Shown: positions 9,541 to 18,540 of the stretch, piece by piece
Numbering within the stretch: the stretch's first letter is position 1
How the letters are laid out: every line of letters starts with the position of its first letter
Assembly: GCA_049999765.1 (NCBI GenBank)
Contig: JBNGIQ010009543.1
Location: 1-27,249 of the forward strand
Reading direction: 5' to 3'
DNA from: Phaeoceros laevis
Taxonomy: Eukaryota; Anthocerotophyta; Anthocerotopsida; Notothyladales
Length of the DNA stretch: 27,249 nt
Program-made: the position numbers and the translations under genes
The notes under the pieces: generated by a model
What the model was told of the DNA's origin: nothing
The model's database searches: none
Seen by the model: only the letters and a program-made list of their open reading frames with translations

Positions 9541-9782
9541 ACATTTAGCACATTCAGCACATTCTTGGCCTTCCGCCTCCCTTCCTCACCCTAGGCAGTG
9601 GTGTGCATTTCCCGTACTTCGGAATGTACCTGCCATCAAAAGCATCTCTATTTGCAGTCCGTCACCAATTCACAGTCAATGTAGGAGGGTCTTCAGCCGG
9701 ATCTATCGTTGTTACCTTGGCTAGCTAGAATGGCCGGCCTTCATCATCACCTGCAGCTTGCACAACAATCATGTGATTTGTT
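9541..9782 (-). pseudogene. Relic of a small barrel-like (Tudor/chromo-like) coding segment
   Basis: The minus frame reads MIVVQAAGDDEGRPF, TAG (9727-9725), LAKVTTIDPAEDPPTLTVNW, TGA (9664-9662), then RTANRDAFDGRYIPKYGK. The pattern GRPF-x-LAKV ... V-x-W-x-RT resembles small aromatic-cage barrels (Tudor or chromo-like) attached to many plant chromatin and transposon proteins, where a Trp follows GRPF and a Tyr follows the second Trp. Both of these expected aromatic positions are the stop codons. A relic, not a gene; family call is weak. Confidence 0.35.
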
Positions 9783-9825
9783 GTTAATTAGAGAATGCTT
9801 AGATTAGGATTAGAGCAGGCGCTCA

Positions 9826-9835
9826 NNNNNNNNNN
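9826..9835. other. Assembly gap, 10 N
   Basis: Ten unknown bases. It is flanked on the left by ATTAGGATTAGAG and on the right by CTAACCCTAAAACTAACTAACC, so the gap sits in low-complexity, CTAA-rich sequence that may have been hard to assemble. Confidence 1.
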
Positions 9836-10844
9836 CTAACCCTAAAACTAACTAACCTACGATTAGCTAACCTACACCAACATGATTAACCACTATCTCA
9901 TCTAGGTCAACCCAACCTTGCGTACTTTCTAGATAACTTGATATTTTGACTAACCATACTAACTTGATTATGGTCTAATGAACAACTATTTATTGGTGAA
10001 CTTATCTATTATTGCACAATCTCATGTTGATTAGGACCTTGTGCCCAGGGTTCCATGGTTAAGTGGATGTGCAATTTGCTTATCCTGTTCACAGCCCAAT
10101 GGTAGTAGGCATATTGATAATAGCATAAGTGAGAGTCATTGAAGTAATATCCAATAACAACCATGAGCTGTCCCAAAAAAAGCTCAAAAAATTAAAAAAC
10201 CATTGTCAATGAGTTTGAATGAAATAAAGTAAGCCATTACACCATTGCTTTGTAAGTTCGTCGTATTAGACCATCACTCCAACATGTGGTCCGTTAAGAC
10301 CCATCGAGCACGCACGGAAGACTCTTCTTCTATCACAAACGTGTGGTCCTTTAGGACCCATCAAGCACGTAATGAAGACTCTTCTTCTTCAGCACTAGAC
10401 GTTAGATAATAGATTATTGAACTTTTACATGGATGTGCGCACAATATCTGTTTAGTGGTGAAAATGTGCTAACCGGGGTCATCCTAACCCCGGTTTCACT
10501 GACCCGGGGCTAGCCTGAAAGATATACCCTCAGGCCTGTTCCTTGGAAAATGGATTAGCACTACGAGACGAGCAGCAAGGGTTAGCCCCAGACATACGAG
10601 ACCGCAAGTATGCAGGAAGGAGGCAGCTGTTCTAGTGGAAGGACGAGGAAGACAACGTGATTTCTGCCTTCTGACGCCCGTCCGCCACTCGCAGCATGAT
10701 GAATTCGCTGGTACGGTTCTTCCATTTCACTGAGATGCGAATCACCGAGTCCAGTTCAAGACGTTGTCAAGGTGCTACATTTAGCTGAAAGTCAATGCTG
10801 CGCAAGGCTAGACCTACCTTTCTGAATGTTTCTAAGTCTGACAG
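9836..10844. other. Intergenic region upstream of the DCN1-like gene
   Basis: No open frame of interest. It contains the 57-bp direct repeat described separately and a 9-bp-arm hairpin (10471-10479 and 10487-10495, aaccggggt with accccggtt, 7-base loop). It should hold the promoter and the first exon of the DCN1-like gene. ATG followed by a GT donor occurs at 10055-10057 and 10099-10101, but I cannot choose between them. Confidence 0.5.
10285..10390 (+). repeat. Imperfect direct repeat, unit about 57 bp, two copies
   Basis: Copies begin at 10285 and 10342 with tgtggtcc and share taagaccc/taggaccc, atcgagcacg/atcaagcacg and gaagactcttcttct. Divergence is clear but the order is kept. Possibly the remnant of a small tandem array in the DCN1-like promoter region; no function is evident. 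Confidence 0.7.
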
Positions 10845-12838
10845 AATAAGCTGGGGAGGGGGCACCGTGACAAAGTGCAGCAGTTCATGGCAATTGCTGG
10901 AGCAAGGTAAGGATCTGTTGCAGCAAAAGAGGAAAGAGTATGTGCGCACAGCACAGTAACTTATCTCATGTTGCACCCAGTGAGAAGGCGGCTTTAGCTG
11001 CTCTAAAATCTAGCGACTGGAATTTGGAGGGAGCTTTCGAATATTTCTACAATCAACCACCCTCAAGGCCAACTACGGATCCACGCCATGTGGAAGAGCT
11101 GTATTTGCGATATAAAGGTGAGCTTCAGGTGTTGAATGCATCTGGAGTGCGACGCAGAATTCCTTGGTTGAGATCATCAAGGTGAAATTGTGAATTGATG
11201 AACCCCCTTGGTTTCACAGATCCTTACTCTGATATGATATTGGTTGATGGGGTATCATTGTTTTGTGACGAGCTTCAGGTATCATTGCCAGCCAGAACAC
11301 CACTGCATTTGTGAGCAATTTCTGATGCATTTTACAATAATCTGATCATTCAGTCTCGCGTTTGAATTACAGGTGGACCCTGGAGATGTTGTGATGGTAC
11401 GTCGGTTAGGTAGAACGCCTTTGTTGTCCCTTGGATCTTGCTGTAGGAAGCTGGCATGACTGAGAGGCAATGGTATAGGAATTTGAGCTGGACCTGTACT
11501 TTGTGGACTGATTTGTACTTCTTTTGCTTTGCCACTTAAACATCTTGGTCGCTGGAGTGCCAGGCATTTCCCTGTTTTAATATTCTTTATGGTTGTACTG
11601 GCATCTCAGCTGGTTATATCATGGCATATGAAGGCAGCAACGATGTGTGAGTTCTCAAGGCAGGAGTTCATCACAGGACTTCAGTCGCTTGGGTGTGTGT
11701 GTGATGTCTATATCTGCTGTGACGACTTGCTGCTTCTGACTCTCATCTATGGTGCCTTTGCTAGAAAGGAACGTGGAATCTTGGTTGTATCCTTAAGTAC
11801 TTTGTTTTTTGCCCTTTGCAGTGTAGATTCAATTGACAAACTAAAGTACCTCCTTCCCTCCTTACGGCAAGAACTGAAAGACGAGCGTATGGACACTGAC
11901 CTGGTTCTAAACTCTTGAATATCTACCTTACTTTCTTGTGACATTCTCAAATGCTGTTGTGAGGATAGAAATATGCCTTAGACATGTTCAAGCTAGAAAT
12001 TATGATGCTTCAGCGATAGCAATCGTAGACCTTCATTAGCACATCTTTTTCCACATTGTGGATTCTGGAACCTGGGGACAGTGAGGTCTAAGTTCTTTCT
12101 GATGCTCAGTCCTCGTGTCATGTGTTACCTCCAGATAAATTCCGTGAAATCTACAACTTCGCTTTTGGCTGGGCCAAAGAAAAGGTTGACCTACTTCTTC
12201 CTATTGTCCAGCAGTTCGCTGTTGCTCATCCTTCATTAGCATGTGGACCTAGGATACTTTGCAATCGTGTTAGTCTCTATTAATATTCAGCTTCTTGCAG
12301 GATTGTTAGAGCTGGATGAATGAGAACGAGTAGCTTACAATGTGCAAAATTTCAAGGCTGGTCTTTCATGCAGGGTCAAAAATCCTTAGCCCTGGACACA
12401 GCTGTGGGCATGTGGCGCTTATTGTTTGCAGAGCGGTCTTGGCCCTTGGTGGAGCACTGGTGCCAGTTCTTGCAAGTAAGTGACATGGCGCGTTTTGGCA
12501 TACCCGGGAAAGGGGGAAACCCCACTATTGAAACTCCTCATTTTCTTCCTGACGTCAATTTCCATACGCAGGCCAAACACAACAAAGCTATCTCAAAGGA
12601 TACATGGTCTCAACTACTCGAATTTTCTAGAGTACGTCTCTCACTGTTTTCTTGTCCCAGCGAAGTCTCGTCCTGTTTGTACTCCTGACCTAATAATCAC
12701 CCTTGACGTGCCCATATGTTGGTGCAGAGTATTGATCCGTCCCTATCAAACTATGATGCTGAGGGAGCTTGGCCCTACTTGATAGATGAGTTTGTTGAGT
12801 ATCTGTGCGATGTCGGAGTAGGCTCCAGGGACAACTAG
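10845..12838 (+). CDS. DCN1-like (DCUN1 domain) cullin neddylation co-factor, 5' exon missing
   Basis: Ten exons with GT-AG borders assemble into one frame of 250 codons plus stop: 10845-10906, 10981-11117, 11220-11278, 11373-11396 (24 nt), 11610-11692, 11822-11886, 12135-12184, 12374-12475, 12572-12631 and 12728-12838. The protein starts [20 protein letters not shown], so only the initiator Met lies in an unseen first exon. A UBA-like N-terminus ([14 protein letters not shown]) is followed by the PONY/DCUN1 domain with [42 protein letters not shown] and [18 protein letters not shown]. Family members bind the NEDD8 E2 and cullin and stimulate NEDD8 transfer to cullin-RING ligases. About 251 residues matches plant family members. 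No lesion is seen. The gene converges on the SANT gene, with 93 bp between the stops. Confidence 0.93.
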
Positions 12839-12931
12839 GATATCAGGAGTATCACATTTTGTATTATCATATGAATCTGCTGTTTTTTACACAATTCCTT
12901 GTCCCTTTATAAAGTCCCAAAATTTCCATCT

Positions 12932-14905
12932 TCAAAGTGTTTTGTTGCGCTTGGAATATGTGGTTGCTGATATGGGAGGCTGGCCCGCGAGTGGAGAGAC
13001 CACTGGCTTCTGTTGAGATATTATTGCTGATGAACCAGTTGAAGCAACGCCAGCAAGTGGAGAAGATCCCACAGATGAGACCAGTGGTGCTTGTTGGGTG
13101 GACGCAGAATTATGAGCCAATGTCTGTGCTATTGCAGATGATCCTGATGCAGCAGTTTGAGCCAACCCAGAGTATGGGGAAGACTCCACAGAAACCTGTG
13201 TTGGTGGCGATGTGGCAGATGGTCTTGATACAGCAGTCGGAGCCACCTTAGAGTGTGCAGAGGACTCCGCATCCGCAGGTGCAAGCACCGGTACGATGGC
13301 AGGTAATGTTGATGCAGCGCTCGGAGCCACCCTAGGCTGTGAAGAAGACGCCACAGATGAGGGCACCGGTACAATTGGGGATAAAGTTGATGCGGCAATT
13401 GTAGCCATTGGAGAAGGCACCAAGGTTGAGAGCACCGGTAATGTTGATGCAGCAGGTGGTGCCAGCCCTAGGGGCTGTGGAGAGGATGCCACAGATGAGA
13501 GCACCGGTGCATTTGGTGATAATGTTGATGCAGAAGTTGCAACCACCATAGACTGTGGGAAAGACCCCACGGATGAGAGCACCGGTGCTATGTCCGATAA
13601 TATTGTAGGACCCATTCCAGAGTGAGGAGAGGAAGACCCCACTGTAGGAGCCATCCCCACCTGATTGAAGGCAGGAGATTCAGAATGGCGAGAAAGCCCC
13701 CCTACTCTTGATGCTGCCGATGAACATACTGACCCACCAGATGAGCCAGGCCCTGTGCTATGTGGTACAACCGGCCCCCGCACTGCAACAGCCTTGCCTG
13801 ACGAGCACGAACCCTTACTTCTGCTTTTGGAGGGAATTAGACCACCACCTTTAGCAGAAGTATGCTTCGACGGGTCTTGTTTCCCACTCCCAAACTGGAA
13901 CTTGAATTGAGGAAGGGTGGCGGGGGTACCTGATCCCGAGCGAAAGTAATGCACAGAACTTAGCGAACCCGAGCGAGCATCGGAAATTCCTTGGTAACTG
14001 GAAGAGGCGACTTTCAAGAGGGAAGCTGCTGTTGAAGCCGGAGCTATACGGGCTCCAGCAGCAACCGCTGCAGCCTGTACCATTGGATCAGGTCCAACTA
14101 CACTGCTTGCCTTTTCCCTTTTAACTCCAGTGGCCTGCAACGTCTGAGGTCCGCTCTGTCGTTGTTTCTTATCTATATGGTTCTTCCCAGTTGTGGTTCC
14201 TTGAGTGGCATGCTGAGAACTCTTTGACTTGGTGCTCGCCTCCGCTGCCTTCCTCTTCCCATTGACGATGCTCCCCATGCCCACACGTTGAAGGTCAGCC
14301 TGAAAGTGCTTACATGCAGGGTTAACCAACCAACTGGGAACAAAACAAACAAAAAAAAAAACCAAGGGATGACTGACAATACCTTCACTCGGATGGCTAC
14401 CTCGGCAGCGATATCGGGCAAGACATGCGGAAACGGCTCCACTTCATACTCTAAGTCACTCTCATCGTCCTTCACAGTAAGATGTTGCCATAAGCAATAG
14501 CGAGCTCAGCTCCCTCAAAACCTAAAGCTGGACCAGCTTGATTCCAAGCAGCCGAACATACCAAGGGCTGCGTCTCATCGTCCAAAGGGTTGGCCAGTTC
14601 CGTGCGATAAGCAAGGTGCCGCCAAAGGGCCTGATACTCCCTAGGATTTTTGATGCCGGTAGCTGTCTCGCTGACTAGAGCTCGCCAGTCGAGAACTGCC
14701 GTATCAGACCTGGCCACTTCCCTGAGTAAGGTGAGCACTATGCTCACACCGTACCTAGCATCCAACACTTCAGCAGTTGCCCCGAGTGGAAGCCCTCCTG
14801 AGCTGAGGGAATCATACAACAAGCGCATCTCCAATCTCCCGAGCATACACACCTTTTGCAAACGTGCGACATGTCAGACTCTGTGATAAATCCGCGCTTG
14901 CCCAT
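12932..14905 (-). CDS. Plant SANT/MYB-like (homeodomain-like) nuclear protein with long Ser/Ala/Pro repeat tail
   Basis: Four exons with GT-AG borders: 14905-14853, 14754-14562, 14469-14383 and 14299-12932, giving about 566 codons. The N-terminus MGKRGFITESDM followed by RYGVSIVLTLLREVA, WRALVSETATGI and NPREYQALWRHLAYR matches the conserved plant SANT/MYB-like family, as does the acidic exon 3 (DDESDLEYEVEPFP). I place it there from memory of the family pattern. Exon 4 encodes a basic part (NGKRKAAEA, DKKQRQSG), then a low-complexity tail with degenerate repeats of about 25-30 residues around PVLSSVASSPQP and AASTLP. A nuclear DNA- or chromatin-associated role is inferred. The single long last exon ends at TGA 12932-12934. 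The long plus-strand frames in this region are shadows of the repeat tail. Confidence 0.82.
13000..13650 (-). repeat. Degenerate tandem coding repeats in the SANT gene tail
   Basis: The C-terminal part repeats units of about 75-90 bp encoding variants of AP-(V/I)-L-S-SVASSPQP-x-x-(A/V)AP-x-AASTLP. On the plus strand the same repetition appears as gagagcaccgg and gatgcagc. Unit number and exact ends are approximate. Repeats like this expand and contract readily, so length may vary between alleles. Confidence 0.6.
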
Positions 14906-15087
14906 CTTGAGCCGACGAACATCCTCTCTCTTGCTAGGAAACATTCGTCAGGAAGGGTTCTTCGGAACTTCTTCCACTTTCATTCTCTTCTTCTTTCGAT
15001 GTCTTCTTGCATTCGGTAGACTTCGCCCGAGCGTGATGGATAGATTTTCAGCTAAGTCTATGTCGGCTCTCGAGTGAAACCAAACAG

Positions 15088-15098
15088 AAAACAAAAGT
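15088..15098 (-). terminator. T-rich stretch downstream of the 5S-like sequence
   Basis: Minus-strand ACTTTTGTTTTC follows the GCACCC end of the 5S-like sequence at once. Runs of four T residues are the normal RNA polymerase III stop signal, so the transcription unit may still be delimited correctly. Confidence 0.5.
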
Positions 15099-15213
15099 GG
15101 GTGCATCTAGACTTCCCGGGAGGTCACCCATCCTAGTAATGATCAGACCCAAGGGCGCTTGACTGCAGAGTTTTGACACGATCCGGTGCACCAAACCTGG
15201 TATGACCGCAGAT
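15099..15213 (-). rRNA. 5S rRNA-like sequence (variant gene or pseudogene)
   Basis: Read on the minus strand, 115 bases align end to end with plant 5S rRNA: GGTCATACC near the 5' end, GGTGCACCGGATC, CAGTCAAGCGCCCTTGGG over the internal A box, and TACTAGGATGGGTGACCT plus CCCGGGAAGTC over the C box, which by eye is unchanged. The 5' end reads ATCTGCGG instead of GGGTGCGA, so helix I with the 3' GCACCC is largely lost, and the intermediate element differs. TTTTGTTTTC just downstream would serve as a Pol III terminator. It is a single copy about 200 bp upstream of the SANT gene start, same strand. A dispersed pseudogene, a 5S-derived SINE head or a regulatory 5S mimic are alternatives to a working gene. 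Confidence 0.8.
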
Positions 15214-16020
15214 TTGACACCTGTGCCCTAGAAACTCTCAACCCAGTCGTGTAGGGGTAAGCTTCACCTTCCGCTGACCAGTAATAAGGGCTGCTTTAGT
15301 AGAGTCTAATCACCATCAGGTGTTGGATGGGAGCCACGCAGTTAATCACAAATGGAGACAGTCATGGAGTGTAAGAGGGTGAGACCTGGAAGACCATCCA
15401 TGGGAGGAACACAGTCGACAGACTGAACCATTTGCGGCAGCAACTGTCTGTAGTTGCTCCTTACACCCGGGTCAAGTCATGCAATAACTCAAAGCACGCT
15501 GCTTCATCCAGCAACCATTCTCGTTCCACTTCCATCAGCGAAAGAGACAACCTCAACGTCGAACCCGCAGTATTTTTCACGGCCCTTGAAGCTCGCTAAG
15601 CTATACACTTTTGGATTTTTGCAAGCTGCTAGATACTTCTAGCTTCTCATCTACACTCCTGTAAAGTGTACCTAAAAGCTATTCTCCAGATGGGCTGCGC
15701 TGTCCTGAGGAATTGTTCCAGGACAGATGCAGGAAGCAAGCTCCGTTAGGATCACCTCTCCCATGGAGAGCTCACCCCCCAAGTTTCAGGAATTGATGAA
15801 GGTCCAGCAGGAGGGGAACCATCAGCTCCAATTGTACAAGACACCTTACAGCCCCGCAAAAATCCTTCAAAATGACGCCAGACAGACAAATTTAAGCTCC
15901 TGCTTTGCTTTGACATAATATTAAACAGAAGCATCGAAGGTTCAGCTGCAACAAGACCAGCTGCTGGGTCCTCACAGTTGCCATGCCAAGGAGCACTTGG
16001 AAGGCATTTCAGATTACGTT
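15214..16020. other. Region with only weak coding-like fragments
   Basis: No complete gene is seen. On the minus strand, short stretches look coding: one around 15590-15500 reading GFDVEVVSFADGSGTRMV, another at 15934-15770 with LNLSVWRHFEGFLRGC and IPETWG followed by a GTGAGC donor-like site. They are in different phases and I cannot join them. They could be exons of an unrecognised gene downstream of the caspase, or relics. Confidence 0.3.
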
Positions 16021-16210
16021 GCTACAGGACCACCCTTTCATACACAGCAAGAAGGCGGCCACATGTTGAGTATGCGTACACATGCCCAGCACCCATGGTA
16101 CTCATATCAGCAACGGTTGTGAAGGTCAACAGTTGGGAAGCATCTAGTTCCCTCATCTTGCGTAGAGCTGTTGAAAGCATGATAACGGAATATGGCAATA
16201 CATGCACAGC

Positions 16211-17599
16211 CTACTGCCAAAAAAGCAGTTTGGTAAGGCTGTGCACCACAACAGGACACTGCCTTACCTGCACCTCTTTCTTGTCAGCGTCCAGGATATA
16301 GTTTTCCTCGTGGACAACTGCATAGTTCACACTGTTCATGATGCTGAGCACATCGGTTGTCTGACGCTTGAGGTTGAAAGCCTCCACCAAGGCTTTGACA
16401 AATCCTGTGCCATGTACAGGATCCCGCCCAGACACTGCCCCCCCGGAAGTTGAAAACACCACCAAGCAGTCTGACAATCCCTCCACATAACGAACCTCGT
16501 TAGCCTCGCTCGATTGCTGATAGGGTCGCTGGTCAGCAGGGGACTGTCCAGGGGCGTCCCCTATTACGTTGCTGCCCCGGCATGAGTTGACAAAGAACAC
16601 CTTGGGCTTGCCCCGCAACTGCTCACATGTCCTAAAGGGTCTCACGATATCGTCCAGCAGAATTGAGTCTCCATCCTGGTCTTGGATGAAATGTGCCCCG
16701 ACCTCGTTGGTGTTTCCATGAGCATTCACGACACACGCAAAACACTCATCCTTTCCAAGAACACCTGTTTTCGCAATCTCCGTCACCTCCTCCAGCAACT
16801 CGTCGGCTGTGTAATCCACCATGAGATGAACAATAAAGCCAAGGCTGTCTCTCTCGGTCTACACTGCCTCCCTCTCGGTTACCAGATTTGGTGGAGTACT
16901 TCTCCATGCTTATCAGGAGGGCCAGTCCCCGCTTACCCCCTTCTTTTCACTGCTACAAGGGTGGCAGTCCTCCTCCTCCACCTCCAACGGTGTCCACTTC
17001 TCCTTTCCATTCAGAAGAGATTTTGCTGAGTCTGCACCATCAGGTAGCACCATACCACCGACTTCATTCCTTACCTCCCCCCATGAATGGATGTATTCAG
17101 GAAAGCTATCCCTCCTCCGTGCAAGCTCATCCCTGGCAATAGCCTGATGGTGGACTGGCGGTAAGGTGCGCAATAGCGCGATAACACAGACGGCCTGCGA
17201 GACATCTACCATGAGCTCTCGGATGCGGAATTGAATAATGGCCATGCTGCCCTTGTTCTGCTTGCTTGCTCCGTGGTGGAACAGCGCCTTGGCCACCGCC
17301 ACAACCTGGCCGTTCTTCTTGCGCTGCTCGTCATTCTGCACTTCCTCCAGGGCCAGAAGCAGCTGCTCGCCAAGGGCTGTCACGTGAGGAGTAAGCAGTT
17401 CCTCATAGCCTTCCACCTTTTCCAGGCTCTTGAGGATGGTGGCGGCCCTGTCCACCAGGTCTGCTAGCTCCTTTGTCTTCCCCGGCGCCGTCTCCACAGC
17501 CTTGACAGCCGTGCGGAAAGCGGCCACCAAGTCGAACAGTCGTTGCAAAATGGCTTGGAAACTGCTGGCCGCCACTGCCACAGCTACCGGCTCTGCCAT
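16211..17599 (-). CDS. Animal-type (C14A-like) caspase with alpha-helical N-terminal region
   Basis: ATG at 17599 opens MAEPVAVAVAASSF. Residues about 10-140 are a run of amphipathic helices (LVDRAATILKSLEKVEG, LGEQLLLALEEVQ, FRIRELMVDVSQAV) with the look of a HeLo/MLKL/RPW8-type four-helix bundle; this family call is inference. A caspase follows: RGLALLISMEKY, Arg in NREGG, MVDYTADELLEEV, His in VVNAHGN (codon 16720-16718), Cys in VNSCRGS (16582-16580), a linker with several Asp, p10 with FSTSGGAVSGRDP and the terminal SLTKLLFWQ, then TAG 16213-16211. The two Arg that read P1 Asp in animal caspases are both in place; the usual Gln of QACRG is Asn. Two frame shifts must be bridged: one missing base in the C5 run at 16936-16940 and a short loss in a GA repeat near 16845. 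Either sequence errors, introns or real decay. Confidence 0.75.
16935..16941 (-). other. Homopolymer frame shift at the helix-caspase junction
   Basis: Upstream of this G5 run (minus strand) the helical part is in one frame (ending CSSEKKG); directly after it the caspase start RGLALLISMEKY is in the next. Six G residues instead of five would give one continuous protein reading KKGGKRGLALL, matching the basic-RG-LAL start of caspase p20. An intron of about 110 bp starting at GTATGG near 17050 is the alternative. Confidence 0.6.
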
Positions 17600-17670
17600 G
17601 GTCAGCCTCAAGGTTTCCCCGCAGGCCAAGGCCCTGCCTGCCGCTTCAAGATCATACCAACCTGTGGCAA

Positions 17671-17818
17671 GAGATTTGTCCGTGACAGATGCCTGCAGAC
17701 CTCTCATCAGCAAAACTGCCTCCAGGGAACTTGCGTATCATGATGGACTCGGATTCCGATGAGCCGGAGGCAGGTTTGCTGATGAGAGGTCTGCAGGCAT
17801 CTGTCACGGACAAATCTC
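17671..17818. repeat. Inverted repeat, 53-bp arms with 42-base spacer, made of CHAT coding sequence
   Basis: Arms 17671-17723 and 17766-17818 are reverse complements with one mismatch by eye. The right arm is part of the CHAT reading frame (LLMRGLQASVTDKS); the left arm is its inverted duplicate and lies just upstream of the caspase ATG, so the same peptide string appears on both strands. A transcript across it would fold into a long, almost perfect hairpin, like a young plant microRNA or siRNA foldback that arises by inverted duplication of a target gene. Confidence 0.93.
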
Positions 17819-18240
17819 AGGTCCTCACTGCGGACGAGCTGTCACTGACAGGCATGCGCATTCCAGCAGGTTTGGTGGTTCTCAGTGCTTGTGAAACAGG
17901 GCGAGGAGAGGTGACACGCCAAGGCGTTCTAGGACTGGGGCGGGCACTCCTCTAGGCCGGGGCAGCAACCACAGTCCTCTCTCTGTGGAAGGTTGATGAC
18001 CAGACCACCAAGCACCTCATCACAGGCCTAGGTCCGCACGGTGAACTCACGAGTTCGTCACCTCCTTCATACATGAATACCTCTTGCAATTGAAACTGTG
18101 TTCAAACTTGACTAGGCCTGCCTCATCATATGATGGAAACAAGCCCTGAGGCACCTCATAACAAGGGAGCAGCTTTAACATTGCATACGTACTGGGAATA
18201 TTGGAGGAGTCAACATGGACTGAGAGGAGTATGGGGGCAC
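17724..18240 (+). pseudogene. CHAT domain (caspase-family protease) C-terminal fragment
   Basis: The frame IMMDSDSDEPEAG-LLMRGLQ... leads to MRIPAGLVVLSACETGRGE, the hallmark of CHAT domains with the catalytic Cys (codon 17890-17892), and QGVLGLGRALL. Then TAG (17953-17955) interrupts what continues as AGAATTVLSLWKVDD, the conserved next strand. Beyond that the frame shifts: FVTSFIHEYLLQLK and QALRHLITREQL are visible in other phases. The upstream half with the catalytic His is missing; the inverted repeat sits there instead. Eukaryotic CHAT proteins often follow TPR repeats. Clearly a truncated, decayed copy. Confidence 0.8.
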
Positions 18241-18369
18241 ATGAAAATTACAAGATTATCCTCACAGCCTGAGGCTCAGTCAAAAGTTTTAGTACAGGAA
18301 ACTTTTGGAGAAAATGTTCCATCTTACTTTGTGAATTGAAGTTACCGGAAGCTTCGACACAAAACCTAC

Positions 18370-18531
18370 CTTTAGGTTCCAACGGCTACTCCCAAAGGAT
18401 CTGTGTTGCAGATGAGAAAGCACTCCCTTCAATGTCACAATCATAATCCCCGCTTGGGTCTTCCAGGAGCATCTCCCGCCAGAATTCAGATTCAATGAAA
18501 CTCAGGGGGAATTTCCAGTTATCTGGTACTC
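18370..18531 (-). pseudogene. Exon-like segment of unknown protein
   Basis: The minus strand has a TTTCAG acceptor at 18532, an open frame VPDNWKFPLSFIESEFWREM and LLEDPSGDYDCDIEG, and an AAAG-GTAGGT donor at 18370. A TAG (18388-18386) lies 5 codons before the donor. It is on the same strand and downstream of the Roc-COR gene, so it could be a 3' exon of that gene. No family is recognised. Confidence 0.4.
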
Positions 18532-18540
18532 CTGAAATGC

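Noticed and set aside
13212-13910. Plus-strand ORFs with repeated STG and DNVDA motifs
   Set aside because: They are reverse-strand shadows of the Ser/Ala/Pro repeats in the SANT gene tail, which joins to conserved exons with correct splice sites on the minus strand.
15099-15213. tRNA gene or tRNA-derived SINE
   Set aside because: The sequence aligns along its whole length with 5S rRNA; no T-loop GTTCRAATC motif is present.
16022-16207. In-frame continuation of 60 codons after the caspase TAG
   Set aside because: The caspase already ends at the expected SLTKLLFW position; the following frame shows no domain and is probably chance.
16211-16822. Plant metacaspase
   Set aside because: The His motif is NAHG and the Cys motif NSCRG, with animal-type Arg residues and LTK ending; metacaspase SGHG and DSCHSG type motifs are absent.
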